Below are positions 43,667 to 53,434 of a stretch of DNA of 64,000 nt, piece by piece. Where the stretch lies: the NCBI GenBank assembly GCA_965230635.1, contig CBDDLJ010000009.1, positions 124,001-188,000 of the forward strand. Reading direction: 5' to 3'. The translations under genes and the position numbers were made by a program. How positions within the stretch are numbered: the first letter of the stretch is position 1; every line of letters starts with the position of its first letter. Below the pieces are notes generated by a model. It had not been told where the DNA came from. It did not search any database and saw only the letters and a program-made list of their open reading frames with translations. Source of the stretch: CBDDLJ01 sp965230635. GTDB lineage: Bacteria; Pseudomonadota; Gammaproteobacteria; UBA1113.

Positions 43667-45313
43667 GTGCGGCAGTTAAAACAGTGTTACCGCCTATTTC
43701 ATATTTACTTTGTCCTTGCCAAACATGGTGTTGATGAAATTATCTCGGCCACCGGTTGGTTTGGCCCACTGACATTAGTCGCCTACCTCAACCCTTATAA
43801 TTGGTATCGCAACAAATCAAAATGTCGTGGACAACGCATACGCGAAGCATTAGAAGAACTGGGTCCGATTTTTATCAAATTTGGACAAATGCTGTCTGTA
43901 CGACCGGATATCTTACCAGAAGATATTATTAATGAATTATCGCTGTTACAAGATAATGTTAAACCGTTTCCACAGGCTGAAAAAATATTAGCTAAAATTT
44001 ATGGCAAAGACGTTACTGACATTTTCTCAAGTTTTGATAAAACACCGCTTGCATCTGCTTCTATTGCACAAGTTCATGCAGCCCAATTAACTAATGGCCA
44101 AAATGTAATTGTCAAAGTACTTCGCCCCAATATAGAAAAAAAGATCAAACGTGATACCTCTTTATTACTCACCTTAGCAAAAATAACAGAATATTTTTGG
44201 TCTTTTGGTAAACGACTAAAGCCGGTTGAAATTATCAATGTATTTGAACGAACCCTCTTACATGAAGTGGATTTAATGCGAGAAGCAGCTAATGCATCAC
44301 AATTGCACCGCAACTTTAACAATTCAAAAATTATTTATATCCCTAAAGTGTATTGGCCGTATTGTCGCAATAAAGCTATCGTTTTTGAACGTATTTGTGG
44401 AATCCCCGTCTCCGATATTGACACGTTACGTCAACATAACATCAATTTACAAAAGTTAGCAGAAAATGGCGTGGAAATATTTTTCACGCAAGTCTTTCGT
44501 GATTGTTTTTTCCATGCAGATATGCACCCAGGAAATATTTTTATTAATCCTGAAGCGACGGATAACCCACAATACATCGCTGTCGACTTTGGCATCATGG
44601 GAACACTGAACCCAACCGATCAACGTTATTTAGCTGAAAACTTAATGGCTTTCTTCCAACGTGATTACCGCCGTATTGCCTTGCTACACGTTGATTCAGG
44701 CTGGGTTCCTGCGGATACATGCCTTGATGATTTTGAGGCAGCCATTCGAACTGTCTGCGAACCCATATTTGAACAACCGCTTAAAGATATTTCCTGCGGA
44801 CAACTGCTGTTGCTGCTGTTTAAAACAGGAAAACAATTCCACATGGAGATACAGCCACAATTACTTTTATTGCAAAAAACACTGATCCACATCGAGGGCT
44901 TAGGCCGGCAGCTCTATCCTGATTTGGATTTATGGAAAACAGCCAAGCCATTTTTAGAAAATTGGCTGCAAAAAAAAGTTAGCATCAAGTCATTGGCTTC
45001 CAATATTTTTCAACGTCTTCCACAGTGGTTAGAAACTGCACCAGAAATCCCTGAGTTAATTTATAATGCGTTGCAACCATCTCGTGCTTGTAAAAGCAGG
45101 ACATACCACACAACGAAAACACCTAAGCAAAAAAAATTACCTGGGTTTGCTTTTGGTTTTGCAACATCTTTAATTTTAATAAGTCTTTTTAGTTTTGCCA
45201 TCGCAGGAAAAAGCAGACATGCTTCTGTTGACTTAATACAAGCAGGTTTTTTACTGGAAACTTTAGGTGTATTTCTTTTATTAATTGTTTTTTTTACTTC
45301 AATGAGAAAATGA
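43667..45313 (+). CDS. ubiB: UbiB, atypical ABC1/ADCK kinase-like protein
   Basis: 548 residues starting at GTG (CAGGAG upstream, one base after the ubiJ stop). The KxGQ motif region reads FIKFGQMLSVRPDILP, followed by the alanine-rich loop ASASIAQVHAA, then HADMHPGNIF and VDFGIMG for the catalytic and metal loops. Two hydrophobic C-terminal helices anchor it in the inner membrane. Required for ubiquinone synthesis or extraction from the membrane. Confidence 0.95.
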   Translation: MRQLKQCYRLFHIYFVLAKHGVDEIISATGWFGPLTLVAYLNPYNWYRNKSKCRGQRIREALEELGPIFIKFGQMLSVRPDILPEDIINELSLLQDNVKPFPQAEKILAKIYGKDVTDIFSSFDKTPLASASIAQVHAAQLTNGQNVIVKVLRPNIEKKIKRDTSLLLTLAKITEYFWSFGKRLKPVEIINVFERTLLHEVDLMREAANASQLHRNFNNSKIIYIPKVYWPYCRNKAIVFERICGIPVSDIDTLRQHNINLQKLAENGVEIFFTQVFRDCFFHADMHPGNIFINPEATDNPQYIAVDFGIMGTLNPTDQRYLAENLMAFFQRDYRRIALLHVDSGWVPADTCLDDFEAAIRTVCEPIFEQPLKDISCGQLLLLLFKTGKQFHMEIQPQLLLLQKTLIHIEGLGRQLYPDLDLWKTAKPFLENWLQKKVSIKSLASNIFQRLPQWLETAPEIPELIYNALQPSRACKSRTYHTTKTPKQKKLPGFAFGFATSLILISLFSFAIAGKSRHASVDLIQAGFLLETLGVFLLLIVFFTSMRK

Positions 45314-45323
45314 GGAGGAGGCT

Positions 45324-45485
45324 ATGGGATTAACAGGTATAAGTCCAGGTTCATTGTTATTGATATTACTAATTGTTGCACTCGTGTTTGGCACAAAACG
45401 TTTACGAAATATGGGGCATGACTTAGGCTCTGCTGTAAAAAGTTTTAGACAAGGTGTGAAAGAAAGTGAAAATGAGAAGCAATAA
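45324..45485 (+). CDS. tatA: Sec-independent translocase subunit TatA
   Basis: 53 residues. N-terminal transmembrane helix GSLLLILLIVALVFGTKRL with the FG-T/K hinge, then an amphipathic helix (MGHDLGSAVKSFRQGVKE). AGGAGGAGG lies immediately upstream. The stop is directly followed by the tatB ATG (TAAATG). It is shorter than many TatA proteins, with a brief tail. Confidence 0.92.
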   Translation: MGLTGISPGSLLLILLIVALVFGTKRLRNMGHDLGSAVKSFRQGVKESENEKQ

Positions 45486-45719
45486 ATGTTTGACATGAGT
45501 TTCGGCGAACTATGTATGGTTTTTATCATTGCTTTGGTCGTGCTTGGGCCAAAACAATTACCCCAAGTTGCCTACCGCATTGGCCGATGGTTGCGTTTCT
45601 TAAAAAATAGTTTTGCCGCTGTCAGCAACGAATTACGTGAAGAAATGCAAATAGACATGGTAAACGATAACAAAAGGTTAGCTGATGGAAAAAAAGATAA
45701 ACTCCCAGAAAATGACTAG
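45486..45719 (+). CDS. tatB: Sec-independent translocase subunit TatB
   Basis: 77 residues: MFDMSFGELCMVFIIALVVL membrane helix with the Glu typical of TatB at position 8, LGPKQLP hinge, then an amphipathic helix. Forms the twin-arginine receptor with TatC. The 3' end overlaps tatC. Confidence 0.93.
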   Translation: MFDMSFGELCMVFIIALVVLGPKQLPQVAYRIGRWLRFLKNSFAAVSNELREEMQIDMVNDNKRLADGKKDKLPEND

Positions 45720-46431
45720 TCATTTAATTGAGTTGCGCAAACGATTACTTAACTGCCTCTATATGCTAACAGTCATTTTTGCTGTGTTATTTTATTTTTC
45801 TAACCCATTATTTGAATTAGTGGCAACTCCATTAATTAAACAGTTACCTGACTCTAATCAACTGATCGCAACATCAGTAACCGGAACTTTTGTTGCACCA
45901 CTAAAACTTAGTTTTTTTTGTGCCTTATTTCTCGCTATGCCTGTTTTTTTCCATCAACTCTGGTGCTTCTTTTCCCCTGGCTTATACCAACGTGAACGAT
46001 TTCTTATTTGGCCCTTATTATTAATGAGCACTTTATTGTTTTACGCGGGTATTGCTTTTGTTTATTTTGTTGTCTTTCCGTTGCTTTTTACCTTCTTCAT
46101 CAAAATCGCGCCACAATATATTACCGTGCTACCTGACATTGATAGTTACGTTGGCTTTTGCTTAAAACTATTTTTTGCATTTGGCTTAGCTTTTCAGGTG
46201 CCTATTTTAACTTTGTTGTGTTATTGGAGTGGCTTACTAAGCCTAGACTCCATCAGCAAAAAACGTCCTTACGTGTTGGTTGCTGCTTTTACTTTAGGCA
46301 TGATTCTAACACCTCCGGATGTCTTATCACAGATTTTATTAGCCATACCTTTATACCTGCTGTTTGAAATCGGTATTCTCTTTGCCAAAATTTTACCAAT
46401 GCCGGGACAAGCGGCAGAAAATACCAAGTAA
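45685..46431 (+). CDS. tatC: Sec-independent translocase subunit TatC
   Basis: 248 residues with six hydrophobic helices. SHLIELRKRLLNCL at the N-terminus is the conserved cytoplasmic patch that binds the twin-arginine signal, and FFSPGLYQRER with the later LTPPDVLSQ are family motifs. Start at ATG 45685 overlaps tatB by 35 bases; ATG 45712 (MTSHLIEL) is an alternative. Its stop abuts the convergent ppsA stop. Confidence 0.94.
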   Translation: MEKKINSQKMTSHLIELRKRLLNCLYMLTVIFAVLFYFSNPLFELVATPLIKQLPDSNQLIATSVTGTFVAPLKLSFFCALFLAMPVFFHQLWCFFSPGLYQRERFLIWPLLLMSTLLFYAGIAFVYFVVFPLLFTFFIKIAPQYITVLPDIDSYVGFCLKLFFAFGLAFQVPILTLLCYWSGLLSLDSISKKRPYVLVAAFTLGMILTPPDVLSQILLAIPLYLLFEIGILFAKILPMPGQAAENTK

Positions 46432-48801
46432 TTACAATGAAACACCTTCTTGCTTAGCCAAGTACATCCATGTACTAATCACAGAATCTGGCACAAGAGA
46501 AATACTAGAAACTCCCTGCTCTATTAGCCATAAAGCAAGCTCTGGATGATCGGATGGGCCTTGGCCACAAATACCAACATATTTATTAGCTTTACGGCAA
46601 GCTGAAATCGCTTTTTCTAATAATATTTTCACAGCAGGATCACGCTCGTCAAAAATGTCCGCAATCAAACTAGAGTTACGATCTAGACCTAAAGTTAATT
46701 GTGTCAAATCATTTGAGCCAATAGAGAAACCATCAAAGTGCTCAAGAAATTCTTCTGCTAATAAAGCGTTAGAAGGAATTTCACACATCATCAGAATTTT
46801 CAATCCATTTTCACCGCGCTGCAAACCATTTGCTGCCATAGTATTGATTACTTTTTTTGCTTCAGTTACCGTACGCACAAATGGCACCATGACTTGAACA
46901 TTTGAAAATCCCATATCATCTCGTACTGCTTTAAGTGCCTGACACTCCAACGCGAAACAAGGCTGAAAAAAGCTATCCACATAACGCGAAGCACCACGAT
47001 AGCCTAGCATAGGATTATCCTCTTGCGGTTCATACAAACTACCGCCTAATAAAGTGGCATATTCATCGGATTTAAAATCAGATAACCGCACAATCACTGG
47101 TTTAGGATAAAATGCTGCGGCAATGGTCGAAATGCCTTCTTGTAAGCGCTTCACATAATATTCAACCGGTGTTTTGTAAGCAGCGGTTTTTTTCAATATG
47201 GTTTTTTGTAATGTTGTATCCAAATTATCGATATTTAATAAAGCGGCTGGATGGATACCTATTGTATCTGTAATAATAAATTCAATTCGAGCTAATCCTA
47301 TACCGGTATTAGGCAAACTTTGAAAGCTAAATGCTTTTTCTGGATTGCCCAAATTCATATAAATATCAAAAGGCAATGGAGGCATTTCTTCAATTTTTAT
47401 CATTTCTTGCCTATAGTTTAACTTGCCGGTATACACTATTCCTGTCTCTCCTTCGGCACAAGAAACAGTCACCACATCGCCACTTTTCATAACATAAGTT
47501 GCTGTATCACAACCAACGACAGCAGGAATCCCTAATTCCCGTGCAATAATTGCAGCATGACAAGTACGACCGCCACGGTTTGTAACAATTGCTGACGCCT
47601 TTTTCATAATAGGCTCCCAATCAGGATCGGTCATATCAGTAACAAGCACTTCTCCGGGCTGCATTAAATGCATTTCTGATATATCAGCAATTAAGCGCAC
47701 CTTGCCCTGACCAATTTTCTGTCCCACGCTGCGCCCTGTTACCAATATGTTACTTTTTTCCGTTAACGTAAATTGTGCTAACGACTGCCCATCTTGTCTG
47801 CTTTTTACTGTTTCGGGACGTGCTTGCAAAATATAAATTTCACCATCAATGCCATCTTTTCCCCACTCAACATCAACTGGTATACCATAGTGCCGTTCTA
47901 TTTCTAACACCATCTTGGCTAATGTTTCAATATCATCCTCTGAGATTGAAAATTGCACTCTATCTTCATCTGCAACCGGCACTGTTTGTACAAAAGCATT
48001 CGCATCATCCTCAGCAAAAATTATTTTTTTTGCTTTATCGCCTAATGTTTGCCTAAGAATCGCAGGACGCTGAGTCTGCAAATTAGGTTTATAAACATAA
48101 AACTCATCAGGATTAACATCGCCTGAAACAATCGCCTCACCTAGACCGTAGGAAGATGTTATAAAAATAACTTTGTCAAAACCTGATTCGGTATCAATGG
48201 AAAAAGCAACACCGCTTGCTCCTAAATCACTGCGCACCATTTGCTGAATTCCAGCAGAAAGTGCAATCTCCGTGTGACTAAAACCATGACCTGCACGATA
48301 AGAAATCGCACGGCCATTATAAAGTGAAGCAAATACTTTTCTTACCGCCATCAAAACATTATCAATACCCGCAACATTCAATATTGTTTCTTGTTGTCCT
48401 GCAAAAGAAGCTTCCGGCAAATCCTCTGATGTTGCCGATGAGCGCACTGCAACACTAAAATGATCGTCTGGATTTAACTCAGCATAAGCGTGCCGTATCG
48501 CTTGCTCTAACGCGTCTGGTAACGGTGCTTGTAAAATTCGCTGTCGAATTTCAGCGCTTGCTAATGTCAATGCCTTAACATCATTAATATCTAAGCCTTG
48601 TAATAAAGAATTAATTTCATCGTCCAGCTGGTTATTTTGTAAAAATTCACGGAAAGCACTCGCTGTCGTTGCAAACCCTTGTGGAACACGAATACCCACA
48701 TTGGTTAAATTTTGAATCATTTCTCCCAGCGAAGCATTTTTACCGCCAACTTCAGCTAAATCACTCATATTTATTGCATTAAAAGGTATTGTGTAGCGCA
48801 T
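46432..48801 (-). CDS. ppsA: Phosphoenolpyruvate synthase PpsA
   Basis: 789 residues from ATG 48801 (MRYTIPFNAINMSDLAEVGG), chosen for AGGA seven bases upstream; an open extension to 48861 is unsupported. Makes PEP from pyruvate and ATP for gluconeogenesis. N-terminal ATP-binding domain (VGGKNASLGEM, VAVRSSATSEDLPEASFAGQ), phosphohistidine domain with GGRTCHAAIIARELGIPAVV, and C-terminal PEP-binding barrel (MLGYRGASRY, FSIGSNDLTQ, GICGQGPSD with the catalytic Cys). Fits an organism growing on amino acids. Confidence 0.95.
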   Translation of the reverse strand: MRYTIPFNAINMSDLAEVGGKNASLGEMIQNLTNVGIRVPQGFATTASAFREFLQNNQLDDEINSLLQGLDINDVKALTLASAEIRQRILQAPLPDALEQAIRHAYAELNPDDHFSVAVRSSATSEDLPEASFAGQQETILNVAGIDNVLMAVRKVFASLYNGRAISYRAGHGFSHTEIALSAGIQQMVRSDLGASGVAFSIDTESGFDKVIFITSSYGLGEAIVSGDVNPDEFYVYKPNLQTQRPAILRQTLGDKAKKIIFAEDDANAFVQTVPVADEDRVQFSISEDDIETLAKMVLEIERHYGIPVDVEWGKDGIDGEIYILQARPETVKSRQDGQSLAQFTLTEKSNILVTGRSVGQKIGQGKVRLIADISEMHLMQPGEVLVTDMTDPDWEPIMKKASAIVTNRGGRTCHAAIIARELGIPAVVGCDTATYVMKSGDVVTVSCAEGETGIVYTGKLNYRQEMIKIEEMPPLPFDIYMNLGNPEKAFSFQSLPNTGIGLARIEFIITDTIGIHPAALLNIDNLDTTLQKTILKKTAAYKTPVEYYVKRLQEGISTIAAAFYPKPVIVRLSDFKSDEYATLLGGSLYEPQEDNPMLGYRGASRYVDSFFQPCFALECQALKAVRDDMGFSNVQVMVPFVRTVTEAKKVINTMAANGLQRGENGLKILMMCEIPSNALLAEEFLEHFDGFSIGSNDLTQLTLGLDRNSSLIADIFDERDPAVKILLEKAISACRKANKYVGICGQGPSDHPELALWLIEQGVSSISLVPDSVISTWMYLAKQEGVSL

Positions 48802-49480
48802 TTTATATCCTATGCTGTAAGATGCTATTAAGAATGCTATATAGTAGGGTGTTCTTGTCAAAAAGGAAATGTTTTACCGGCAACTAACAGAGTAAAATCA
48901 TATGTTGCTCTCTATTTGACCAGACAATAATTCGACTAGAAATTTGTCACTCGACATCGCTTGTTTTAGCATTTTTTCCACGCTATTTTTATCGATAGCG
49001 ATTGTTACGCTAACTGGGCTATTTGGCACAATTTTTAGTCAGACTATAGCGCTAGAAATTGTTGGTGTTATAGTCAACTATCTGAGAGTAAGAAAACGAT
49101 TGATAATGCAGTTAAACTATTTAATTACTTGAAGCGAACCACCAAATGCTATTTTAGCTGCTATCGAAAATAGAAGATCTGCTTTACTCTTCATAGCAAT
49201 AATGATCTAATCTAAGCAAAAAAGTAGCAAAGAATATAATCATTCTATTAGACCATTAACAAATCTCGACTCCTCCATAGAAAACTGCTCCTAATCAAAA
49301 ACCTCTACCGCTAAAAATAGACTGAACTGAATTAAGAGTCAGTGTTCTGCTAGGAACAATTTTGTGTAAATGGCTTCTTATTCTTATAAAAATCAGAGCT
49401 TAGATTAAAATGTTCATAGAACCGGTAGAGCGCTTAGTTTAGTATATTCGTACTACTACGGGTCCTATGCAATTTTTCGA
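48802..49480. other. Intergenic stretch, no supported gene
   Basis: About 680 AT-rich bases between ppsA and the 366-residue hypothetical. One TTG-started frame (48944-49132) is hydrophobic but has no ribosome binding site. I see no clear IS remnant, tRNA or terminator. Confidence 0.4.
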
Positions 49481-50581
49481 CTAACCTGATGATGCTACCG
49501 TAGGTTGAGCTATTGGTTTAAACTCAGATTCAGGCTCTTTAGGGGGATTTATATCAGGATTATCTCTAAATTTTTTTGCAGTGTTTTTTGCTTTAGAGGC
49601 TGCATCTAAAGCCTGTTTAGCATAATCTTTCTTCTGAAGATAATCATTACATAAAAAGATATTATTATAAACTGAACGGAGCATATACAGTTTAGGATGA
49701 GGCGTATTGCTCTCATAATAATTTTCTTCTCGATCATCAGGAAGCCAGCCTCCCGGAACTTTAGTTTGTACTAGCTCTCTATATCTTATTGTAAACCCAT
49801 CATTTTTATTTCCATTTGTATTAAGAATACCATGAAGTTGAATATTACTACTGACTCCTCGAAACTCAGTTTGTCTTAATTCCTGCTCTCCTTCTAAAAT
49901 AGCAAGTCCATTAATTTTATCATTTATAGCATTATATTTATGTTGAAATTCTACCTCGCACTTATTAAAATAATCGTAAAAATCTTGAAATATTGCTCTT
50001 TTTTCTTCAATTGTAGTTGGGTAATCTAATTTTTTTTCAAAATGTAATAATTCATGTATCGCATACATGGCAACCGCCACATGAGCAAATCCAGAAGAAC
50101 CATAAGCCCTGACATTAGATGTTCTTAATAAAAAATCTCTTAGCATATGCTCATCTCTTAATATCACTTTAATACGACCAGCATCATAGAAACCATTGTA
50201 ATTAATTTTATATTTTTCTAAGGCAGACAATAAAAAGTTTTGCACAAAGAGTTTAAACTCTTCTGCCATCTTTAACTCTAATCTCTCCAATACCTTCATC
50301 ACTTGATCAAATCGAGCATTTAGCTCTCTAAAGTATTCTGTTACCTTTTTTTGCCATTGCCGGTTTCTTTTTTCTTCTTGCATTTTATTAATGAATCCAA
50401 TACCAGCAAACATAGCGCTTGCTCCGCCAAAGGCACCTTGTACAGACTCATTAGCTAGAAATGCACTTAATGATGATAAGAAGCTAGTTTCATCATTTAA
50501 AAGTAGCGTTTTAGGATCTTTAGAAGGCTGAGAATTTTGGTGTCTTAATCTATTTAGCACAAAACCTTGATTTACAAACAT
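49481..50581 (-). CDS. Unrecognised protein with coiled coil and membrane-like segment
   Basis: 366 residues, start ATG with AGGAGG about eight bases upstream, so clearly expressed. A Gly/Ala-rich hydrophobic stretch near 48-66 (GAFGGASAMFAGIGFINKM) is followed by a basic region and a coiled coil (about 75-110, RELNARFDQVMKVLERLELK). The rest is mixed and ends with a Pro-rich tail (NPPKEPESEFKPIAQP). No enzyme motif recognised. The amphipathic and coiled-coil organisation resembles secreted effectors of intracellular bacteria, but this is only an impression. Confidence 0.75.
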   Translation of the reverse strand: MFVNQGFVLNRLRHQNSQPSKDPKTLLLNDETSFLSSLSAFLANESVQGAFGGASAMFAGIGFINKMQEEKRNRQWQKKVTEYFRELNARFDQVMKVLERLELKMAEEFKLFVQNFLLSALEKYKINYNGFYDAGRIKVILRDEHMLRDFLLRTSNVRAYGSSGFAHVAVAMYAIHELLHFEKKLDYPTTIEEKRAIFQDFYDYFNKCEVEFQHKYNAINDKINGLAILEGEQELRQTEFRGVSSNIQLHGILNTNGNKNDGFTIRYRELVQTKVPGGWLPDDREENYYESNTPHPKLYMLRSVYNNIFLCNDYLQKKDYAKQALDAASKAKNTAKKFRDNPDINPPKEPESEFKPIAQPTVASSG

Positions 50582-50885
50582 ACCTATGTCCTCCTGATTA
50601 ATATAAAGTCAATCATTGACTAACAAGTTAGTTGATCTGGTTTGTCAACTTTTTTCATTTTAACAACAAAAAATAATTAACTTCAAGCTTTAGAGTTTTC
50701 TGAGGTGAAGATCCGGCAAAGACAGAAAAACAGTGAAATAAGCAACCAAAAGATATGATGAGCAGTGAATTTCTGGTTAAATTTTGCCTTTCTGTTATAA
50801 AAATGAAAAAATTTGTCATGTACTAAGAAGGTGACGGCGGTAAAATACTAAGTTCAACACATCAATAAATTACCAGGAGCCCTCA
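50582..50885. promoter_or_regulatory. Upstream region of 49481-50581 with palindrome
   Basis: Holds the palindrome ACTAACAAGTTAGT (50619-50632) about 40 bases before the minus-strand start and a TTGACA (rc, near 50645), so it probably contains the promoter and perhaps an operator. No gene seen in the rest. Confidence 0.35.
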
Positions 50886-50984
50886 ATGCAAGTATTAAAT
50901 GATTTTACTCTAATCGTTACTAGTGTTAGAGCGATTTCACATCTCTTTAATTTTCAACGTTCAGCGTTATCTTACAGATTGTAG
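50886..50984 (+). CDS. Possible 32-residue small protein
   Basis: ATG preceded by AGGAG eight bases upstream; product MQVLNDFTLIVTSVRAISHL plus 12 residues. It overlaps the 3' end of the minus-strand 73-residue gene. The ribosome binding site is the only argument. Low confidence. Confidence 0.2.
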   Translation: MQVLNDFTLIVTSVRAISHLFNFQRSALSYRL

Positions 50985-51188
50985 TATTTTCTGAGTTTCC
51001 GCTAAAGTTTTTTCACCAGCTTCATATTGTTGTTGAGAGATCGACGCCTCTTTCTCAGCTTGACGGTGTAACTGTTCAACTCTATCTTCTGGAACTCTTG
51101 TCCCAGAAAACATGCCATAAACAGTTAGTAGCATACGTTGAGAGAATGTATCTCCTCTGGCTTTATTAACAGATGGACTACGTTTCAT
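50967..51188 (-). CDS. Small hypothetical protein, coiled-coil C-terminus
   Basis: 73 residues. AGGAGG lies about nine bases before the ATG, inside the end of the upstream gene (11-base overlap). Sequence is basic at the N-terminus (MKRSPSVNKARGD) and heptad-like at the C-terminus (LHRQAEKEASISQQQYEAGE). Unknown function; co-translated with the 129-residue gene upstream. Confidence 0.6.
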   Translation of the reverse strand: MKRSPSVNKARGDTFSQRMLLTVYGMFSGTRVPEDRVEQLHRQAEKEASISQQQYEAGEKTLAETQKILQSVR

Positions 51189-51567
51189 TGTGTATACCTC
51201 CTCCTCTTACAGGTTGTGGTTGATCAATCTCATTATGAGGCGCTCTTTCTGATGAATTTTGTTGCGGAATATTATAATTCCGACTATGTTGACGCCAAAA
51301 ACAATAAGATTCTCTAAGGTCATAACGACAATCTTCTAACTGACTCAATTTAATGTTTAGCTCTGACATTAATCTTTGATTCGCAACTTCCAATTCTTTT
51401 GCTTGATGTCTAAAATCATTTTCACGCTCACTAGCAGATTCATAATCTTTGATTACGCTTTTTAGTTCTTCTTCCCGATATGATTTTGTAAACAAAGTTG
51501 TTAGTGCTGCGCCAACTACAGCGGCGCTTAGATTTGAGTTCATAATTTTTACAATTTTATTTCGCAT
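51178..51567 (-). CDS. Hypothetical protein with N-terminal hydrophobic segment and coiled coil
   Basis: 129 residues. A short hydrophobic stretch (SNLSAAVVGAALTTLF, about 11-26) is followed by a long coiled coil (about 35-85) and a Pro/Gln/Arg-rich tail. AGGA is seven bases before the ATG. It forms a two-gene unit with the 73-residue gene. Similar build to the 366-residue neighbour (hydrophobic Ala/Gly segment then coiled coil), so they may act together; inference only. Confidence 0.6.
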   Translation of the reverse strand: MRNKIVKIMNSNLSAAVVGAALTTLFTKSYREEELKSVIKDYESASERENDFRHQAKELEVANQRLMSELNIKLSQLEDCRYDLRESYCFWRQHSRNYNIPQQNSSERAPHNEIDQPQPVRGGGIHNET

Positions 51568-51770
51568 TATTTTTCCTAATCTAATATATATTTGATATTA
51601 GTTAGATAATATCAATATATACATGATAATGCAATATTTTCTCAGTACTTCCCAAACAAACACTGTAAAGAATGATATTTAGCTTTGTAACTTATTGATT
51701 TTAAACATATATTAATAAAAACCTTTAAAGGATTAAAAAATAATTCATTCATTTGTAATTTAGGTTGATT

Positions 51771-51989
51771 ATGCCGATTTCAAAAAAAAGCTGAAAACAC
51801 ACTTACCCCAAAATATATGAAGAAATATTTGAAGAAAATAAAAAACGAAGCTCAACTTCTATTAAATTTGAAAACAATGCTCATAATAAAATAATAGCGA
51901 CAAAGCACCTGAGCATTTTTATTCCAGAAATAAGGACACGCATCAAATCTTTCTCTATGTTCATTTATTCACCTAGTACAGCTATATGA
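51771..51989 (+). pseudogene. Possible decayed 72-codon gene with internal stop
   Basis: Reading from ATG 51771: MPISKKS, TGA, then an uninterrupted frame (KHTYPKIYEEIFEENKKR, HNKIIATKHLSIFIPEIR) to TGA 51989. The post-stop part is Lys/Glu-rich and protein-like but unrecognised. It may be a nonsense-interrupted small gene or chance. Confidence 0.25.
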
Positions 51990-52092
51990 ACACTCCTAGT
52001 GAAAATGAACAAGCTTTAGATTATTTGGCAGCAACCCTGTCTCTTCGTTATACTACTCATTATGCACTCCCATTGAAACAATTGGATGATAT

Positions 52093-53286
52093 ATGCTTGA
52101 TGAGAAAAAAACGTGTCAAAAAATTCATCTTCTTTTATTTCTTGGTACTTTACTGGCAGGATTCAGTCTCAATAATCTAGTCCCTGGTATCTCTAGCATA
52201 ACGCAGACACTCAATACGGACCCCGATAGCATTCAACTCACGTTTCCTGCTTTTTTAATTAGTTTCGCTTTTGCACAATTATTTTATGGCACGATATCTG
52301 ACTATTATGGTCGCCGCTATGCTTATATTTTAGGCTTGCTTATCTTTATTATTGGTGCAATCATTTGTTATTTGAGCATCAGCATTCCTGTGTTTCTACT
52401 AGGACGCTTCATACAAGGTGCCGGTATTGGTTGTACTATTGTTCTTTCCATTGCAATTTTGCTTGACTTGCAAAAGCACCCCCTAACATCAAATTTTACT
52501 TATATCATTATCACTGTCACGATCGGGATCGTTGCAGCTCCTATCTGTAGTGTATATATTTCATTTCTCTGGCACTGGCAATTGATATACCTTGTTGCTA
52601 GTATCTATGGCTTAATCCTTCTTTTTTTTGCTATTTTTTATTTACCAGAAACAAATTTTTACTGTTACGATGAGCATGTCTTTTTCTTGCAAAATTATTG
52701 GAAATTGGCAAAAAACCGTTGCTTTATCGGGTATTTAATTATTTCTTGCTTACTCTTTAGTATGCCTCTCGTTATATTCTCTACGCTGCCATTATTATTA
52801 GCAACAGTATTTCATCTACCTCCTTTTAGTTTCACCTGGCTAACACTATTTTGTGTTGGTTTCTTTATGATGGGATGTTATTTAGGCTATTTATTAACAA
52901 AGCACTTGTCTACTAATAATATTATCAATTTCAGTATCTTAGTTATGATAGCAGCCAGCGCAGGTGGCTTGTTTTTAAGTACACTTGAATTCATTCATTT
53001 GAGCGTCGTTTACATCCCCATTTGTTTTTTACTCATGGGCGCAGGAATAATATTACCTCGCGCATTGAGTGCGTGCCTAGAAAAAGTCAAACAATATCCT
53101 GGAACAGCTATTTCCGTACAAGTTTTTTTCCTTGGCATCATTGCAGGGTTAAGCCATATATTCACCGCCATTTTGAGTGAAGAAAATCAACTTCCGTTAA
53201 TGGGCTTGCTTTTAATCTTATCGATAGCCACACTTTTGATTTTCTGGTTGCTAATTCCGAAAAATAAAGTCATCCGGCAGCAGTAA
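52093..53286 (+). CDS. MFS drug transporter, Bcr/CflA type
   Basis: 397 residues with about 12 hydrophobic helices. LNTDPDSIQLTFPAFLISFA and the loop 2-3 motif YGTISDYYGRRYA match the Bcr/CflA multidrug efflux subfamily, and LLGRFIQGAGIGC the helix 4 motif. Proton-driven export in the inner membrane. The substrate cannot be told. Its last 184 bases are duplicated at 55967-56150. Confidence 0.88.
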   Translation: MLDEKKTCQKIHLLLFLGTLLAGFSLNNLVPGISSITQTLNTDPDSIQLTFPAFLISFAFAQLFYGTISDYYGRRYAYILGLLIFIIGAIICYLSISIPVFLLGRFIQGAGIGCTIVLSIAILLDLQKHPLTSNFTYIIITVTIGIVAAPICSVYISFLWHWQLIYLVASIYGLILLFFAIFYLPETNFYCYDEHVFFLQNYWKLAKNRCFIGYLIISCLLFSMPLVIFSTLPLLLATVFHLPPFSFTWLTLFCVGFFMMGCYLGYLLTKHLSTNNIINFSILVMIAASAGGLFLSTLEFIHLSVVYIPICFLLMGAGIILPRALSACLEKVKQYPGTAISVQVFFLGIIAGLSHIFTAILSEENQLPLMGLLLILSIATLLIFWLLIPKNKVIRQQ

Positions 53287-53290
53287 ATAA
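53107..53290. repeat. 184-bp direct repeat, copy 1 (MFS gene 3' end)
   Basis: Covers the last about 60 codons of the MFS gene plus stop. Copy 2 at 55967-56150 aligns without gaps and differs at only about six bases. The two copies bracket the IS3 remnant and the SH3 gene. Confidence 0.95.
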
Positions 53291-53434
53291 GGTTTTGTCA
53301 AAATTCGGCCCCAAACTTGGTATATTTTTAGAGTAACTGATATTACGATGCTCTGTTTCTATACATTGGAGTATTATTTCATCGACTGCCCACATTGCCA
53401 AACAAACTCTACCCGCAAATTAAGTCAGCCAACG

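Noticed and set aside
48944..49132. 62-codon hydrophobic frame
   Set aside because: TTG start without ribosome binding site; hydrophobicity follows from T-rich DNA.
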